From Portunus trituberculatus (Eukaryota > Arthropoda > Malacostraca > Decapoda > Portunidae): a DNA stretch of 64,000 nucleotides. A model generated the notes under the pieces. That model was not told the DNA's origin and did no database searches. It worked only from the letters and a program-made list of their open reading frames with translations. The stretch spans positions 14,126,104 through 14,190,103 of the forward strand of contig NC_059294.1 in assembly GCF_017591435.1 (NCBI RefSeq). The letters run 5' to 3'. Of this stretch, positions 48,913 to 63,374 are shown piece after piece; positions within the stretch are counted from its first letter, which is position 1; each line of letters begins with the position of its first letter. The position numbers and the translations under genes were made by a program.

Positions 48913-48974
<62 letters not shown>
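48861..48974. repeat. inverted (CT)n / (GA)n pair, hairpin-capable
   Basis: (CT)n 48861-48888, a 26 bp unique spacer, then (GA)n 48915-48974. The arms are complementary over about 28 bp. Translated through, it reads Ser-Leu repeats then Arg-Glu repeats. Confidence 0.95.
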
Positions 48975-48976
<2 letters not shown>

Positions 48977-49076
48977 GATATACTGTACCAATATCGAGAA
49001 GCTTTCACGAGGCATCTTCGGATCTTCATTTAGCTGACCTGGTTCTCTCCTAACTGTTTGTATAGGGCTAAAAGGA

Positions 49077-49130
49077 AGAGGAGGAGGAGGAGGAGGAGGA
49101 GGAGGAGGAGGTGGAGAAGGAGGAGGAAAG
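49077..49130. repeat. (GGA)n microsatellite, interrupted
   Basis: GGA units with GTGGAGAAG interruption. Confidence 0.94.
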
Positions 49131-49246
49131 ACGATTACTCCCTCATAGCTGGCTTCAAATAGTCCAACAGTCCGCCAATCTTAATGACTCGAGTCCATTA
49201 ACAGAGGTGCCTCATTGGGTCACATTAGCTCAACTCACCTGCCGCG

Positions 49247-49248
<2 letters not shown>

Positions 49249-49299
<51 letters not shown>
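49249..49299. repeat. (GA)n microsatellite
   Basis: Perfect 51 bp GA array. Confidence 0.97.
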
Positions 49300-49300
<1 letters not shown>

Positions 49301-49450
49301 ATCTGCTTCTATTTTGCCCCCTCGCCCTCCACACACCTACAAAAACACTAGCCCTGTAGCAGTTTACATCTAATACATATTTTTCTCAACTTCATTAAGA
49401 TGGACAGATTCTTTACCAAAACAAAGACAAAACGGAACATCCCTCTAATT

Positions 49451-49455
<5 letters not shown>

Positions 49456-49529
<74 letters not shown>
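49456..49529. repeat. (CT)n microsatellite
   Basis: Perfect 73 bp CT array. Confidence 0.97.
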
Positions 49530-49531
<2 letters not shown>

Positions 49532-49576
49532 GCTCACTCCCTACATAACTTTCCCGGCACTCCTTCCTTCGTCCTC

Positions 49577-49620
49577 CTTCTCCTACTCCTCCTCCTCCTC
49601 CACCTCCTCCTCCTCCTCCT
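49577..49620. repeat. (CCT)n array, interrupted
   Basis: CTC/CCT units with one CAC interruption. Confidence 0.92.
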
Positions 49621-49791
49621 TCCCAGTAGGAATTAAGCGCGGACGTAATCTGATGCTGGACACATGATGGTGGTCCGAAACAGTGCGCGGTGAGGTTCGA
49701 ATTGTTGCTGCTGCTGATGATGATGATTATGAATTTGAGGCTGGGATGGAGAGCGGTAGGAAAAGTAAGAGAAATTAAACAATGGAAGAAG

Positions 49792-49876
49792 AGGAGGAGG
49801 AGGAGGAGGAGAAGGAAGAGGAGGGGGAGGAGGAGGAGGAGGAGGAGGAGGAGGAGGAGGAGGAGGAGGAGGAGGA
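49792..49876. repeat. (GGA)n microsatellite, interrupted
   Basis: 85 bp of GGA units with AAG and GGGGG interruptions. Confidence 0.95.
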
Positions 49877-49986
49877 GCAGGAAGATTCAGAGGCGGCTTG
49901 AATGATAGAGAGGAGTAAGAGGAGGACTGTGCTGTTAAAAAATCTGGTCAGCGTTTAATGATCATCTCACAGACACATCATTCATG

Positions 49987-49989
<3 letters not shown>

Positions 49990-50074
<85 letters not shown>
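49990..50074. repeat. (GA)n microsatellite
   Basis: Perfect 84 bp GA array. Confidence 0.97.
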
Positions 50075-52800
<2,726 letters not shown>

Positions 52801-53220
52801 TCCCTCTTCCATATTCCCTCTTCCTTTCTATCTCTCATTTACTTGTTTATTTTACTCTTCTTCTTTCTAGTCCCTCTCTTCTCTTCCATCTTATTTCTTA
52901 GTCTATTGTTTCTTCTCCTCCCTCTCCCTCTACCTTCTTTCTTTCTTCTTTTTTTATCTTTAATCCTGGTTATTTTTTCTCTTCTTTTAGTCTCTCTCTC
53001 TCTTCCTTTTTTTATCTTATTTCTTCGTCTATTGTTTCCTTCCTCCTCTTTCCTCTACCTTCTAATATTCCTGTTCCTTCCAATCGTTTTTCTTTGTTAC
53101 TTATTTTGTTTTTCTCCTCTTCTTTCCAATCCTTCTCTTCCTATTTATCATATTTCTTCGTCTAATTTTTTCTTTCCTTCCCTCTATTTTATAATTCTCC
53201 ATTTCCTTTTTTTTTTTTTA
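52801..53220. repeat. pyrimidine-rich degenerate tandem repeat, period ~126-133 bp
   Basis: ATCTTATTTCTTAGTCTATT at 52888 recurs as ATCTTATTTCTTCGTCTATT at 53014 and ATCATATTTCTTCGTCTAAT at 53147, with similar C/T-rich sequence between. The 206-codon + frame across it is compositional. Confidence 0.75.
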
Positions 53221-53400
53221 TCTTTCTTCTTTGTTGCTTATTTGTTTTCTCTTCTTCTCTCTTTCTTCTAATCCTCTTCTTCCTTTTCACCTTTCTTCTT
53301 CATCACTTGTTTGTTCTTCTCCTCTTCTCTCTTTTCTCTAATCATCCTCTTCCTTTCTATGTTTTTTCTTCACCACTTGTTTGCCTTCTTCCTCCATCTC
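53220..53400. repeat. pyrimidine-rich degenerate tandem repeat, period ~70 bp
   Basis: CTTTCTTCTTTGTTGCTTAT near 53222, CTTTCTTCTTCATCACTTGT at 53291 and a TTTTTTCTTCACCACTTGT variant near 53362 mark three copies. Confidence 0.7.
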
Positions 53401-53530
53401 CTGTCTAGACCACTTCATTTTCTTTTTTTTCTCTTCTTAATTTGCGCTACATGACACCGATGACTAACACCAGATTTCTCTCAGTCAATTAACTAATCAA
53501 TCATTCTTTTTTTCTCTTGTCATTATTTTA

Positions 53531-53534
<4 letters not shown>

Positions 53535-53582
<48 letters not shown>
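53535..53582. repeat. (CT)n microsatellite
   Basis: Perfect CT array. Confidence 0.97.
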
Positions 53583-53583
<1 letters not shown>

Positions 53584-53697
53584 ACTTCCTTATTTTCCCA
53601 TTCCTTGCATGAACTGTGGAGAAGAACATTATGCATGACAACAACACAATAATTACCAGATTACACTAAGTACGTACTTACTGATTAGCGCTGGGTG

Positions 53698-53703
<6 letters not shown>

Positions 53704-53772
<69 letters not shown>
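53704..53772. repeat. (CT)n microsatellite
   Basis: Perfect 69 bp CT array. Confidence 0.97.
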
Positions 53773-53774
<2 letters not shown>

Positions 53775-54573
53775 GTGTATACCTGTCTATACATGGTAAT
53801 TACGAACCAGCGTGAGTCAGCGGCAGGTAGAGGAAGGAGGGAGGGTGTGTGAGGGTGGGTGTGTCTGGTGGCGGCAAACAACAGTGCGTCGGGTGAAAGT
53901 GGGTGAAGGTGGGTGAGTAAAGGGGAGTAGGTACGGGTAGGGGAAGTCTTGGCTGGTTGGCATGGAGGGAACGTCGCAGCGAGGGAGATAAGGAAAAGTC
54001 GAGTCATTGCTGGCACTCTTATCAGCACCGAGAAACTTGTATGGAACTTGATGTGGATTCCTTTGACCTTCATATTCCGGCCAGCGGATCGCCGAGAGAA
54101 ACATGAATACCCTCTTAACTCATCGCCATAAAACAGTAGGAGATGAAAAAAAAAAAAAAAAAAACAGAAAGACGAGGAAAAAAGTGACTAGTGTTTTATC
54201 GGTCACACCAAATCTGAGGACACTTCCCAATCAGTCATCCAGGTGAGGCCACGCGACACCTGGCTAATCAGCGAACAGGTATACGTCCACCTTCCAACAT
54301 GGCAAGGTTTTCGTGTTTTACGGCTGCAAATAATGGATAGGCCAGCACACGAGGGCCATCTCTCACTCGCAGCTCTCATCACTCACCTCTCGTACCTCTC
54401 CCGCCATCCTGCTCCCTCTGCCACTCCCTCTCACTCTTCCCTCACCCCTTCGTCCAATTACTGCGAAGAATAATGCAGGCGATGCTAATGCTTGGGAGAA
54501 TTAGCCAAAATGGAGAGTTCGTCTATTCTTCTCACGGTAAGCTGGTGAGGAGGGGAGGTGGCAGGCAGTCAGA

Positions 54574-54593
54574 TAGGTAGGTAGGTAGGTAGG
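54574..54593. repeat. (GTAG)n short array
   Basis: About five TAGG units. Confidence 0.88.
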
Positions 54594-54890
54594 GCGTGTG
54601 GGAAAGGTGTAGCTCCCCCTCGCATCGCATTCCTTTCCAGCAGGTGAAGGAGAGAAAGGAACTAGACAGCCTGACAGTGAGTGATTGTAGAAAATAGCAA
54701 CAATGGTGATAATTTACAGAGAGTGATAATAAACAGCCGGGAACTCAAGAGTGTTTAATACAGGAAGAAAGAAAGAGGAGAGGAAAGAAGAAAAGATGTG
54801 GGTGAAAAAAGGTAGGTATGTTCCTTGCCCTTTCCTGGATGGGGGCAGCTTCGGCGTGAGGTGGTGACCCTTGACCCCGGCACGAGCGGA

Positions 54891-54912
54891 GGGAGGTGGG
54901 TGCGAGGGAGGG
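54891..54912 (+). other. G-quadruplex-compatible motif
   Basis: GGG runs at 54891, 54898, 54906 and 54910 with loops of 4, 5 and 1 nt. Confidence 0.65.
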
Positions 54913-55055
54913 TGGTCAGGTCATGCTGCTTCCCTCTTCCTTTAACCTTCCCTCTTCACCTCCAGCGGCGCCAGGGATGAGATGTGTCTGATTGCCTGGC
55001 TGGTAATTAGTGAAGGAGTGGAAGGGGGAGCGTGAAGGGAAGTACGCACGCACGT

Positions 55056-55058
<3 letters not shown>

Positions 55059-55106
<48 letters not shown>
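55059..55106. repeat. (AC)n microsatellite
   Basis: Perfect 48 bp AC array preceded by CGCACGCACGTACG units. Confidence 0.97.
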
Positions 55107-55113
<7 letters not shown>

Positions 55114-55602
55114 AAATAAACGACCAATATGACGTGTTGTTATTACTCGTATATGAAAGAACACAAGACAAGGACGAACCTCATTACAGACTCATAACTC
55201 TTGGCGATGAAAATCCCCAAATAAAACTAGAAAAAAAAAAAATCTAGCCTTAATAATAACTAACATCTAAGTAATGAAAATCAGTAAAAATTCTAAATAA
55301 AAAATACACTCCATCGACTTCTCAGCCTTCCTTATTAAGCAGTTAGTTGATAACACGAACAAGGAAACACTCCAAAGACGAAAGAAATTGAATTGAGAGC
55401 GATAACTTCCGTAGGGTTTGCTGCAGGGTTTTCGCTGAACATTTTTCTTCTCACCACATTTTCTCTCGCATTTCCATCTTGTGACGACTTGTGTGACTTC
55501 GAAAAAGCATGATGGCATTTTCTTTTGATAAGTGTAAGGGGAGGAAAAAAGATCTAATATGGAGTTGAGAATAAGTTTGTACCACCATTACTTAAGTTTT
55601 AT

Positions 55603-55605
<3 letters not shown>
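55107..55605. other. AT-rich unique spacer
   Basis: No gene or element recognised. Confidence 0.5.

Positions 55606-55652
<47 letters not shown>
55606..55652. repeat. (CT)n microsatellite
   Basis: Perfect CT array. Confidence 0.97.
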
Positions 55653-55655
<3 letters not shown>

Positions 55656-55914
55656 CACTCCTTCCATTTCTTTTCCCAGTCTCCGTGACTCTTTACAACA
55701 CTGGAGCTCCACAGACAGAGGCACTGGAACTGATGCGCACTCACACCCACGCCCCGAGCCGCTGCTGTTCCCCTAGCCACTGTTCGCCGCCAGACTGACC
55801 ACGCCCTCACACCCCTTGCTGCTGCTGGTCACTGCTGGTCGTGTTCCTGTTTTTTATTTTTTATTTTTTGCTGCAATAGAGACTTTTTTCTCCCTCCTCG
55901 TTCTCGTCTTACTG

Positions 55915-56852
<938 letters not shown>

Positions 56853-57115
56853 ATGTTTTTGCACCAGGCAACATATTTCATCGTAAAGTTAATAAGTAAG
56901 CAATTTGGTGACTGGAGGCTTGCCAACATTACGCCATGCTTGGAAAAAGTGAGCGTGCAATGTGCGTTAATCTATCAACCAATTAGTCTGAACTCAGTGT
57001 TATGTGAGACGGTGGAAAAAAATGTACGAGATACGCCCTGGCTTAATTTCCACACAAAAACATGATACCAGAAACCAGCATTGCTTCTGGTCCTTTAGGG
57101 AAAAAATAATCACGC
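56853..57115 (+). mobile_element. decayed non-LTR retrotransposon reverse-transcriptase fragment
   Basis: Translated at 56910-57037, the segment carries the N-terminal blocks of a LINE-type reverse transcriptase. DWRLANITP corresponds to the D-W-(K/R)-x-A-x-(I/V)-(T/V)-P block. After a K and a 10-residue gap comes YQPISLNSVLCETVEKNVRD, the counterpart of the family's YRPISL-x-S-V-x-(C/G)-K-x-x-E-K motif. This frame stops at 57065. In the next frame (57061-57114) NQHCFWSFREK aligns with the following Q-(H/Y)-G-F block, so a frameshift lies near 57050-57062. The catalytic (Y/F)xDD block is absent, and an (AC)n array takes over at 57139. In intact elements this enzyme copies RNA at nicked chromosomal DNA. 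This copy is dead. The motifs suggest the Jockey/CR1-like group, but the subfamily is uncertain. Confidence 0.75.
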
Positions 57116-57134
57116 ACGCACACGCACACGCACT

Positions 57135-57138
<4 letters not shown>

Positions 57139-57223
<85 letters not shown>
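57139..57223. repeat. (AC)n microsatellite
   Basis: Perfect 84 bp AC array directly downstream of the reverse-transcriptase relic. Confidence 0.97.
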
Positions 57224-57225
<2 letters not shown>

Positions 57226-58354
57226 TTCTCTAGTATTTACAGGATGACTTGCGGTAAAAAATGTAGCATCGCGGAACAAGGTTTCCAGGAAGAGCTAACA
57301 AGGTGCCGAGTGGTCCCCTGCACTCCTTCAAATCGGCAGACCCAGAAGCAAAATTCTAGTAATTATAAAATGTCATAAATGTCAAGGATTAGATAGCTTA
57401 ATCTTGGGAGGGGAAGCTGCAGCCACACTAACTGCTTTTGCCATCATGTCGAAAAAATAACTACTGAAAAATCTCTTTGAAGTTTGTGAACACGCAAATG
57501 TAAGAACACATTCGTTAATTCACAGTGATTATGAACTATTTTTTGAAGTATATTAATTGTAAAAAAGATTATGCAGATTTGTAAACGGATAAAAGAAAGT
57601 CAAGTGATGTTTTGCGGTGGTGGATAAGCTCATACAATGAGATGTAAATGTAAAGTTCTCGAGAAAGTAACGTAGGAGAAGTAGAATTACCTAAGGCTAT
57701 CGTATGCTTCAGTATCTTAATTGTGTCCTTAGGTTGGAGAGCACCTGCTTCGTAAAGATAGTGACCAGTGTTGCTTGTGAACATATTTTACTACATTAAA
57801 AGATAATTAGAATCATTATTCTTCTAGATACTGTATAACCACTAGGTAAATATCTAATGACGTCTAGATATTGCCTCTTTGCCAACACTGCCGCTGTATA
57901 TAGCCACTGCTTCTCGTGACGGGGAGACATATCCGGAAACCGATGACTATACATAGACGGAGTGGAACGTACTGAGTGCCACAAACTGCCAGTATATCGT
58001 TTTTCCATAATGAGAAGACTGATTCACGGGTTCAGATCAGTATCATGGAGGGAATTCACCAAGAGAAAACTTAAAACACCTCACCACAAAGCTCCCCAGT
58101 CCTGACCCACAGTCTCCAGCACAGCGCCAGGCACAGAAGGAGTCCACCCACCTTCGTGCAGGGAGAAGACTCTCATTCCTAAAAAAAGTGATGGAAGAAG
58201 TGATATAATGCAAACACGAGGAAACCACAAGACGCACTGCATCATTTAATTAACGAACTACTAACTGGTTTTAACGCAGTGATTTGAAATTTCTAAACCA
58301 AAATTCTTATTCTCCTCCACCCTTTGCTCCAATCCCTCGCGAGCACACACCATG

Positions 58355-58357
<3 letters not shown>
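57224..58357. other. unique stretch, no gene recognised
   Basis: 1.1 kb without SSRs. It may hold more of the decayed retrotransposon downstream of the (AC)n array, but I could not follow reverse-transcriptase blocks there. Confidence 0.4.

Positions 58358-58419
<62 letters not shown>
58358..58419. repeat. (GT)n microsatellite
   Basis: Perfect 61 bp GT array, with a short complementary CACACAC at 58344-58350 just upstream. Confidence 0.97.
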
Positions 58420-58420
<1 letters not shown>

Positions 58421-58544
58421 TGGCCTGGAACACAGGGAAGCGCGTGCGTGGGGCACCGCCGGACACACTTTGCAGTACGTGTCTACTATCCGGAAAACCT
58501 GCGGCCTTCGTGTGACCCTATAACCATAAATTGCGGTGCTTGCG

Positions 58545-58568
58545 GAGGAGGAGGAGGAGGAGGAGGAG
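58545..58568. repeat. (GGA)n microsatellite
   Basis: Eight GGA units. Confidence 0.94.
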
Positions 58569-59752
58569 AAGGATGGTGAGGGGTATGCATCGTTACTATT
58601 TTCATAATGATACAATAGTAAGTTCCTAAGTGACTTCTCTTATCTTTTTCCTTTATTTATTCAAGTGTTCACTCGGCTGTTCGGTATCCTTTCACAGGCC
58701 TCGTGTTCTCCTTGCCCCGTCAGTTGCCCAGTTCCCCGTGGCCGCGGGGCGATGCTGGTACATTGGTTTTCTTCTTGCCCCGCCACGCTTCGGCAGTTTG
58801 CGTTACAACATGAAAGGTGAAAAATAATACGCGTTTGTAAGCCGCGCTACATACACCTTGAACCAGTTTGTGCCTGAATCGTTCCTCGATTTGCCTTCAG
58901 CCTGCAGACCGTGTCACAGGCTCTTGAAAGCACGTACATTATTGCTTTCCTTGCCACTACATCATACATGTGACCAGCCTAAATCGCTTATTTTAACAAG
59001 TACTATTGGAAATTGTTAGATTAGCGTCCTTACATCTCCAGTCGTCCCAGCCGCCGTCCCTCCAACCCCATCTCAGCGTCCACTTATCTCAAGCCTGACA
59101 CCCTCAGCCCTCCAGCCCCACACCTCCAGCCCACTGACTATTTTTCTACACCGGCAATCAACTCCACACCTTCGTTATTTCCACTGGATTTCGATCACTT
59201 CATTGTAGTTTAAGACTCTTTTTATTCAAAACTCATTTCTTTTAGAATTTTCGTTATTCCTACAGAATTTTGATCACTTCATTGTAGATTAAGATGACTT
59301 TTAAAGTAGAACTTATATTTTTCAGGCTTTTTCTCTAAGGCAGTACATATATGTCTCCCATTCGCCCTTTCACCGCAAACGTCGTTGGCTACACGTCCTT
59401 GGCCGGGCTGCTAATGAGGTGTTTGGGACTCGCGAGGGTGTTATCCACACGACTCCTCCGTTTACATTCTGTTATTACCGTAACTACCAAAGGAAGAAGA
59501 CATTATGCAAATGTACATGAGACGTGGGCTGCGGTGGTTAGGGGTCAACCTCCTTAGATCAGCACTTCTGGCTACACCGGCCATGCAGCTTTTCATTATG
59601 ATGGTTAGCTAAGCCGTAAAAGTTTATTTGGATATATTTATTCACTAGTCTAGGATTTATCTATCTGCTTATTGACCTCGTTTGCCTTTGCGTTATCGGT
59701 TAATAAGGTCCATCACTCATGCGAGAGATAATGCTTGGTGAAATCTTCCAGG
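58569..59752. other. SSR-free unique stretch
   Basis: Mixed composition. A 20-odd bp duplication of TTTTGATCACTTCATTGTAG-like sequence occurs at about 59188-59210 and 59268-59289. No gene recognised. Confidence 0.45.
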
Positions 59753-59838
59753 TTTTCATTATGCATTGTTGACTGCAAGAGGTCTTACCGGAGCGGCGCC
59801 GCCCTTCACTGCAGCCACCTTCTTCAACACCGTCTCAG
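59753..59838 (+). other. candidate exon, family unknown
   Basis: AAATCTTCCAG|G at 59752/59753 could be a 3' splice site. CTCAG|GTGAGTAG at 59838/59839 is a strong consensus 5' splice site. Two frames are open across the 86 bp. One reads GLTGAAPPFTAATFFNTVS near its end, the other YRSGAALHCSHLLQHRL. I recognise neither. The segment is GC-richer than its flanks. It could equally be a non-coding first exon or chance. Confidence 0.22.
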
Positions 59839-61738
59839 GTGAGTAGTTTTGCTCGTCTCATGAAAGAAATTCTTTCACACACTTTGAAAAAAATAGAATA
59901 TATAATTTTCTTCAAAGATTAAATGTGTTTAACAATGAAGAACTCGTTATCCACTTGAAGGTGTGAGGGGACGCTTTCATCAATCCTTCACCGACACCAA
60001 GACTCATTAGTTGACGTGGTCATGGTGACTAGTGACACCACGATGACGCGGCGTCTTCGGAACTTCATCACGGGCAACCGAACCCGGCGGCGGTGTTGTA
60101 ACTGAGGCGCTTTCCGCTGGCAACAGTGAGGAGGAGCACCGCGGGCGGGAAGGGTGGGGGTGGGGAATAGGGGCGTCGAGGAGCGGGTGGACTCGCCAGC
60201 TCTTACTGAAGGGCGTGGGAGCACCGGCGGGGAGGGAATGTGGGCCTCGTATGACACAAGCACGGTAGGAGGAAAACGAATTAAACTGTTACAAGGCACA
60301 TGGCAGGAGGAAAACAAATAATGATGATATAGAATAGAGGGCGAGGTGTTATGAGACCTGTGGGAAAATACAGATGATATCAGAGACCAAAAATAACTAT
60401 CATCAAACTGTGTCAAAAATAATACAAGATAATTAAAGGTAAATATTCAGACATAGCATTTTGCCCCAGCTGTTAATCAGCATCATGTAATTGGCTCTAA
60501 ACACTTATCTGCCATTTATCTTAATTAAATTTTCTTATCAGTCGCATTCTTAATTCACTTTATGTGATGTCTTCTTAAACTTTGTACATTTACTTTCTTT
60601 GCTTTCAGCTTTGTCTCTTTCATCGGACCTAATCTCTTTCTTCTTTCCCAGCCGTCCCCCAGGCTCTCAATTTTACGAACTCACACACTCGCTTTCCCCC
60701 ATTTATCTCTCACTCCTTTATTCTTGCATTCAACCTTCCCGCCCAACACTGCATGGCAAAGGTGCTCCTCCCCGCTCTCCTCCTTCCACACTCACCCTCC
60801 TCCGCTCTTCCTGGCTTTTGCTTATCATTACTTCTTTCTCCTAAGTCTCCTCTTGATTCTAAGTCTGATTCTTCTTGCCAGATTCTTGTCTCCTCTTCCT
60901 CTTCCTCCTCCTCATCTACCTTCTCCTTTCTACAGCTTGTTCAATCCATTCATAGTGCTCCTTCATTTTTACCTTGCATTATAATCTCCTCAACATCCTT
61001 TTCCCTCTCTCCTCCTCCCACTCCGCTTCCCATCCCTTCCTCTCCGCTACACCCTCCGCCCACCCCACTGGACGCCGGCATCTCCTCCTCGCCTCACAAA
61101 AACTTGCCTGACGAGCGTCCGCCTGGCCTGGGGCGGCGCGCACCTGCCGGTCGGCCCTAAAAGGTCAGGTCTTGCTGGTCGTCATGGTTACCGCCTGTCT
61201 TGGCTCGCGAGGTATGGTGGTTGTGAGGTTACGTGGTGTGTCGCTACTGGGCTGCTTTTATGGATGGCTTCGTGCTGTGAACGGTGCGTGTTCAGCCTTG
61301 AATGAGCCTGTGGGAGCATCGCAGCTAGAGCCTAGACGTTTGGTGGTGCAGGAATCTAATAACCGATTTGTTTTATGACGGTGCGCGGGAGGCTTGGTAT
61401 GGATGGAGTTACTTTATAGCCTCGAGCAAATTTAGAAGCGAGTTTTAATGCTGGCATGTATCTGGTGGCGGTGGTGACGGAGGTCTGCTGGGCCGCACTC
61501 GATGCCGGATACGAGGGTGGTGGTGGAGGACGTGCGTGTTTGGGTCTTCTGCCACCTTCGCGAGAGACAAACAAAGCTTCCACTGGATGGGCCGCAGCAT
61601 TGGCTAAGAAGGGCACTGATAGGTTTTAGGGAGAGCGTGACGAGGGTCTGTGCCGCAGCGAGTGAAAGTATGATGAGTCGTGGGACATCAACATATTGAG
61701 GTAGCCACAGAACAAGGGAGATAGGAAGCTTATTATGT

Positions 61739-61739
<1 letters not shown>
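59839..61739. other. SSR-poor unique stretch
   Basis: AT-rich to 60600, pyrimidine-rich at 60600-61060 (source of the 135-codon + frame), GC-rich at 61070-61160. No gene recognised. Confidence 0.45.

Positions 61740-61792
<53 letters not shown>
61740..61792. repeat. (CT)n microsatellite
   Basis: Perfect 53 bp CT array followed by imperfect TCTA/CCAT words to about 61915. Confidence 0.97.
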
Positions 61793-61797
<5 letters not shown>

Positions 61798-62039
61798 TGT
61801 CTTTTCCCATCCATGCAGTTATCTATCCATCAATAAGTACTATTCTATCTATACCTTCTTACCTTCTTGTCTACCTATCTGTCATCATATCAATGCGTCT
61901 ATCTCTCTCCCTATCAATACAAAAGACACTACACGTTGGAAGTCTGTAGAGGCGATGCCTGGTCCCGTAGGGCGGCGCCTGTCACATACCATGACAGCGG
62001 GAAGAATACCGCGGCGGCTGATTTATGGCCCCAGGTTGG

Positions 62040-62210
62040 TCCTCTCACCTGGCGGCTCCACACTAGGCGGCCCATACCTGGCACTACCTCACCTGGAGAC
62101 CCCCCACCTGGTGCCCTAACAAGTGATAGTTGGTGCGTCATTAGCGTTCCCTCATTTGGAGGCGCCACACCTGGTGATTACTTACTTAACAGCACCACAC
62201 CTGGCGGTCC
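62040..62210. repeat. degenerate minisatellite with five CACCTG motifs
   Basis: Diverged units like CACCTGGCGGCTCC repeat about seven times with indels. CACCTG is intact at 62046, 62090, 62105, 62168 and 62198, and TACCTGG at 62075 and ACTAGGCGGC at 62062 are decayed copies. In one frame this reads as TPGD/SPGD-like repeats. Confidence 0.7.
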
Positions 62211-62564
62211 TGTACAGATCTGCACGCGGTAAGACTGACGATACTCCAGGATGTTTCTCCAGCAAGGCATCTTTACACGTGCGCGTCAAACAAGCAACAA
62301 GAGGAAGAAGGTAGAACTAGACACCAGCCGGAACAAGAGGAAGGAGGCACAAGCTGCATTTAAAGGCGCCAAACTATTCGAATGTAGAATGCTCACCAGA
62401 AAGCAAGTCATGGGAAATAATAATCAGAAAGTCCCCTCATAAGTAATCACAAATTATTTACAGATATACAAAGCAATTATGGTTTGCTCACCATAATACA
62501 GTTTATTCTTGCTTGTTTTCATCATCAGCCTAATCTTCATTCTTCTCATCCCTCCTCCTAGTTT
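62211..62564. other. unique spacer
   Basis: No gene or element recognised. Confidence 0.5.
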
Positions 62565-62603
62565 TCCTCCTCCTCCTCCTCCTCCTCCTCCTCCTCCTCC
62601 TCT
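62565..62603. repeat. (CCT)n microsatellite
   Basis: Perfect CCT array of 38 bp. The flank at 62604-62650 contains an imperfect palindrome around GGGCGCCC. Confidence 0.95.
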
Positions 62604-62944
62604 TGCCACCCCTCCTAGCAGGGCGCCCGCTAGGAGGCCACCAAACCTGCAGTGGCAATATATATATTTTTTCATCCGTCTCGCGGGTCTTGTTTTTCTG
62701 CGGCCAGCTGTCAGAAGTAGAGCTGCGCCGCCTCGTCGTCCCTCCTGTCGCCTCTGAGACAGGAGGGAGACGCAGATATGGAGGTAATGCAAGTCAATGA
62801 AAGGCTAAAAGATTTTTTTTCTCTATACCTTCTCTCGTGTGTTCTACTTTTACCAGGTGTAATAAGATTTTTCCTTTAATTTTTATCAGCCATCTCGTAG
62901 CCCTCGGGATGCCCGACAGCCTGGGGAAAAAAAGTGGTTGGTTG

Positions 62945-63037
62945 CTGGTAGTGGAAGTGGTGGTGGTGCAAGTGTTGTTGTTGGTGTTAATGGTGGTGGT
63001 GGTAGTGGTACTGGTGGTGATAGTGGTGGTGTTGATT
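62945..63037. repeat. (GGT)n / (GTT)n imperfect array
   Basis: GGT units with GTT, GGA and AGT variants over about 90 bp, giving Val- or Gly-rich spurious frames. Confidence 0.88.
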
Positions 63038-63291
63038 ACGAATATGTACCAGTGCTTGCTGCAGCTCGATTTCTTAAGGGTTGGAATTCTCGCGGGATAT
63101 TATATAAACATCAGCTGCAGGTGGGTTAATGCACGCCGCCACCTGGTACCGTAATATCTTTTTACCTGTGTTATGCCTTTTTTCCACCGCTGAGCAAATT
63201 ACCAGATTCTCTTAATCATTCAGCATGTTTGTTCTTGAAGATATCATTTTCGAAATTATGTGTCCACGAAGATATATGAACCTGGAGAAGA

Positions 63292-63374
63292 AGGAGGAGG
63301 AGGAGGAGGAGGAGGAGGAGGAGGAGGAGGAGGAGGAGGAGGAGGAGGAGGAGGAGGAGGAGGAGGAAGAGGAG
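63292..63374. repeat. (GGA)n microsatellite
   Basis: Perfect GGA array of about 80 bp, source of the poly-Gly and poly-Leu frames. Confidence 0.97.

Larger units (their letters stand above)
53773..55058. other. unique stretch, no gene recognised
   Basis: G/T-rich at 53820-53960, 19 bp poly(A) at 54146-54164, a short (GTAG)n at 54574-54593 and a G-quadruplex-compatible run at 54891-54912. Open frames are anonymous. Confidence 0.45.
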
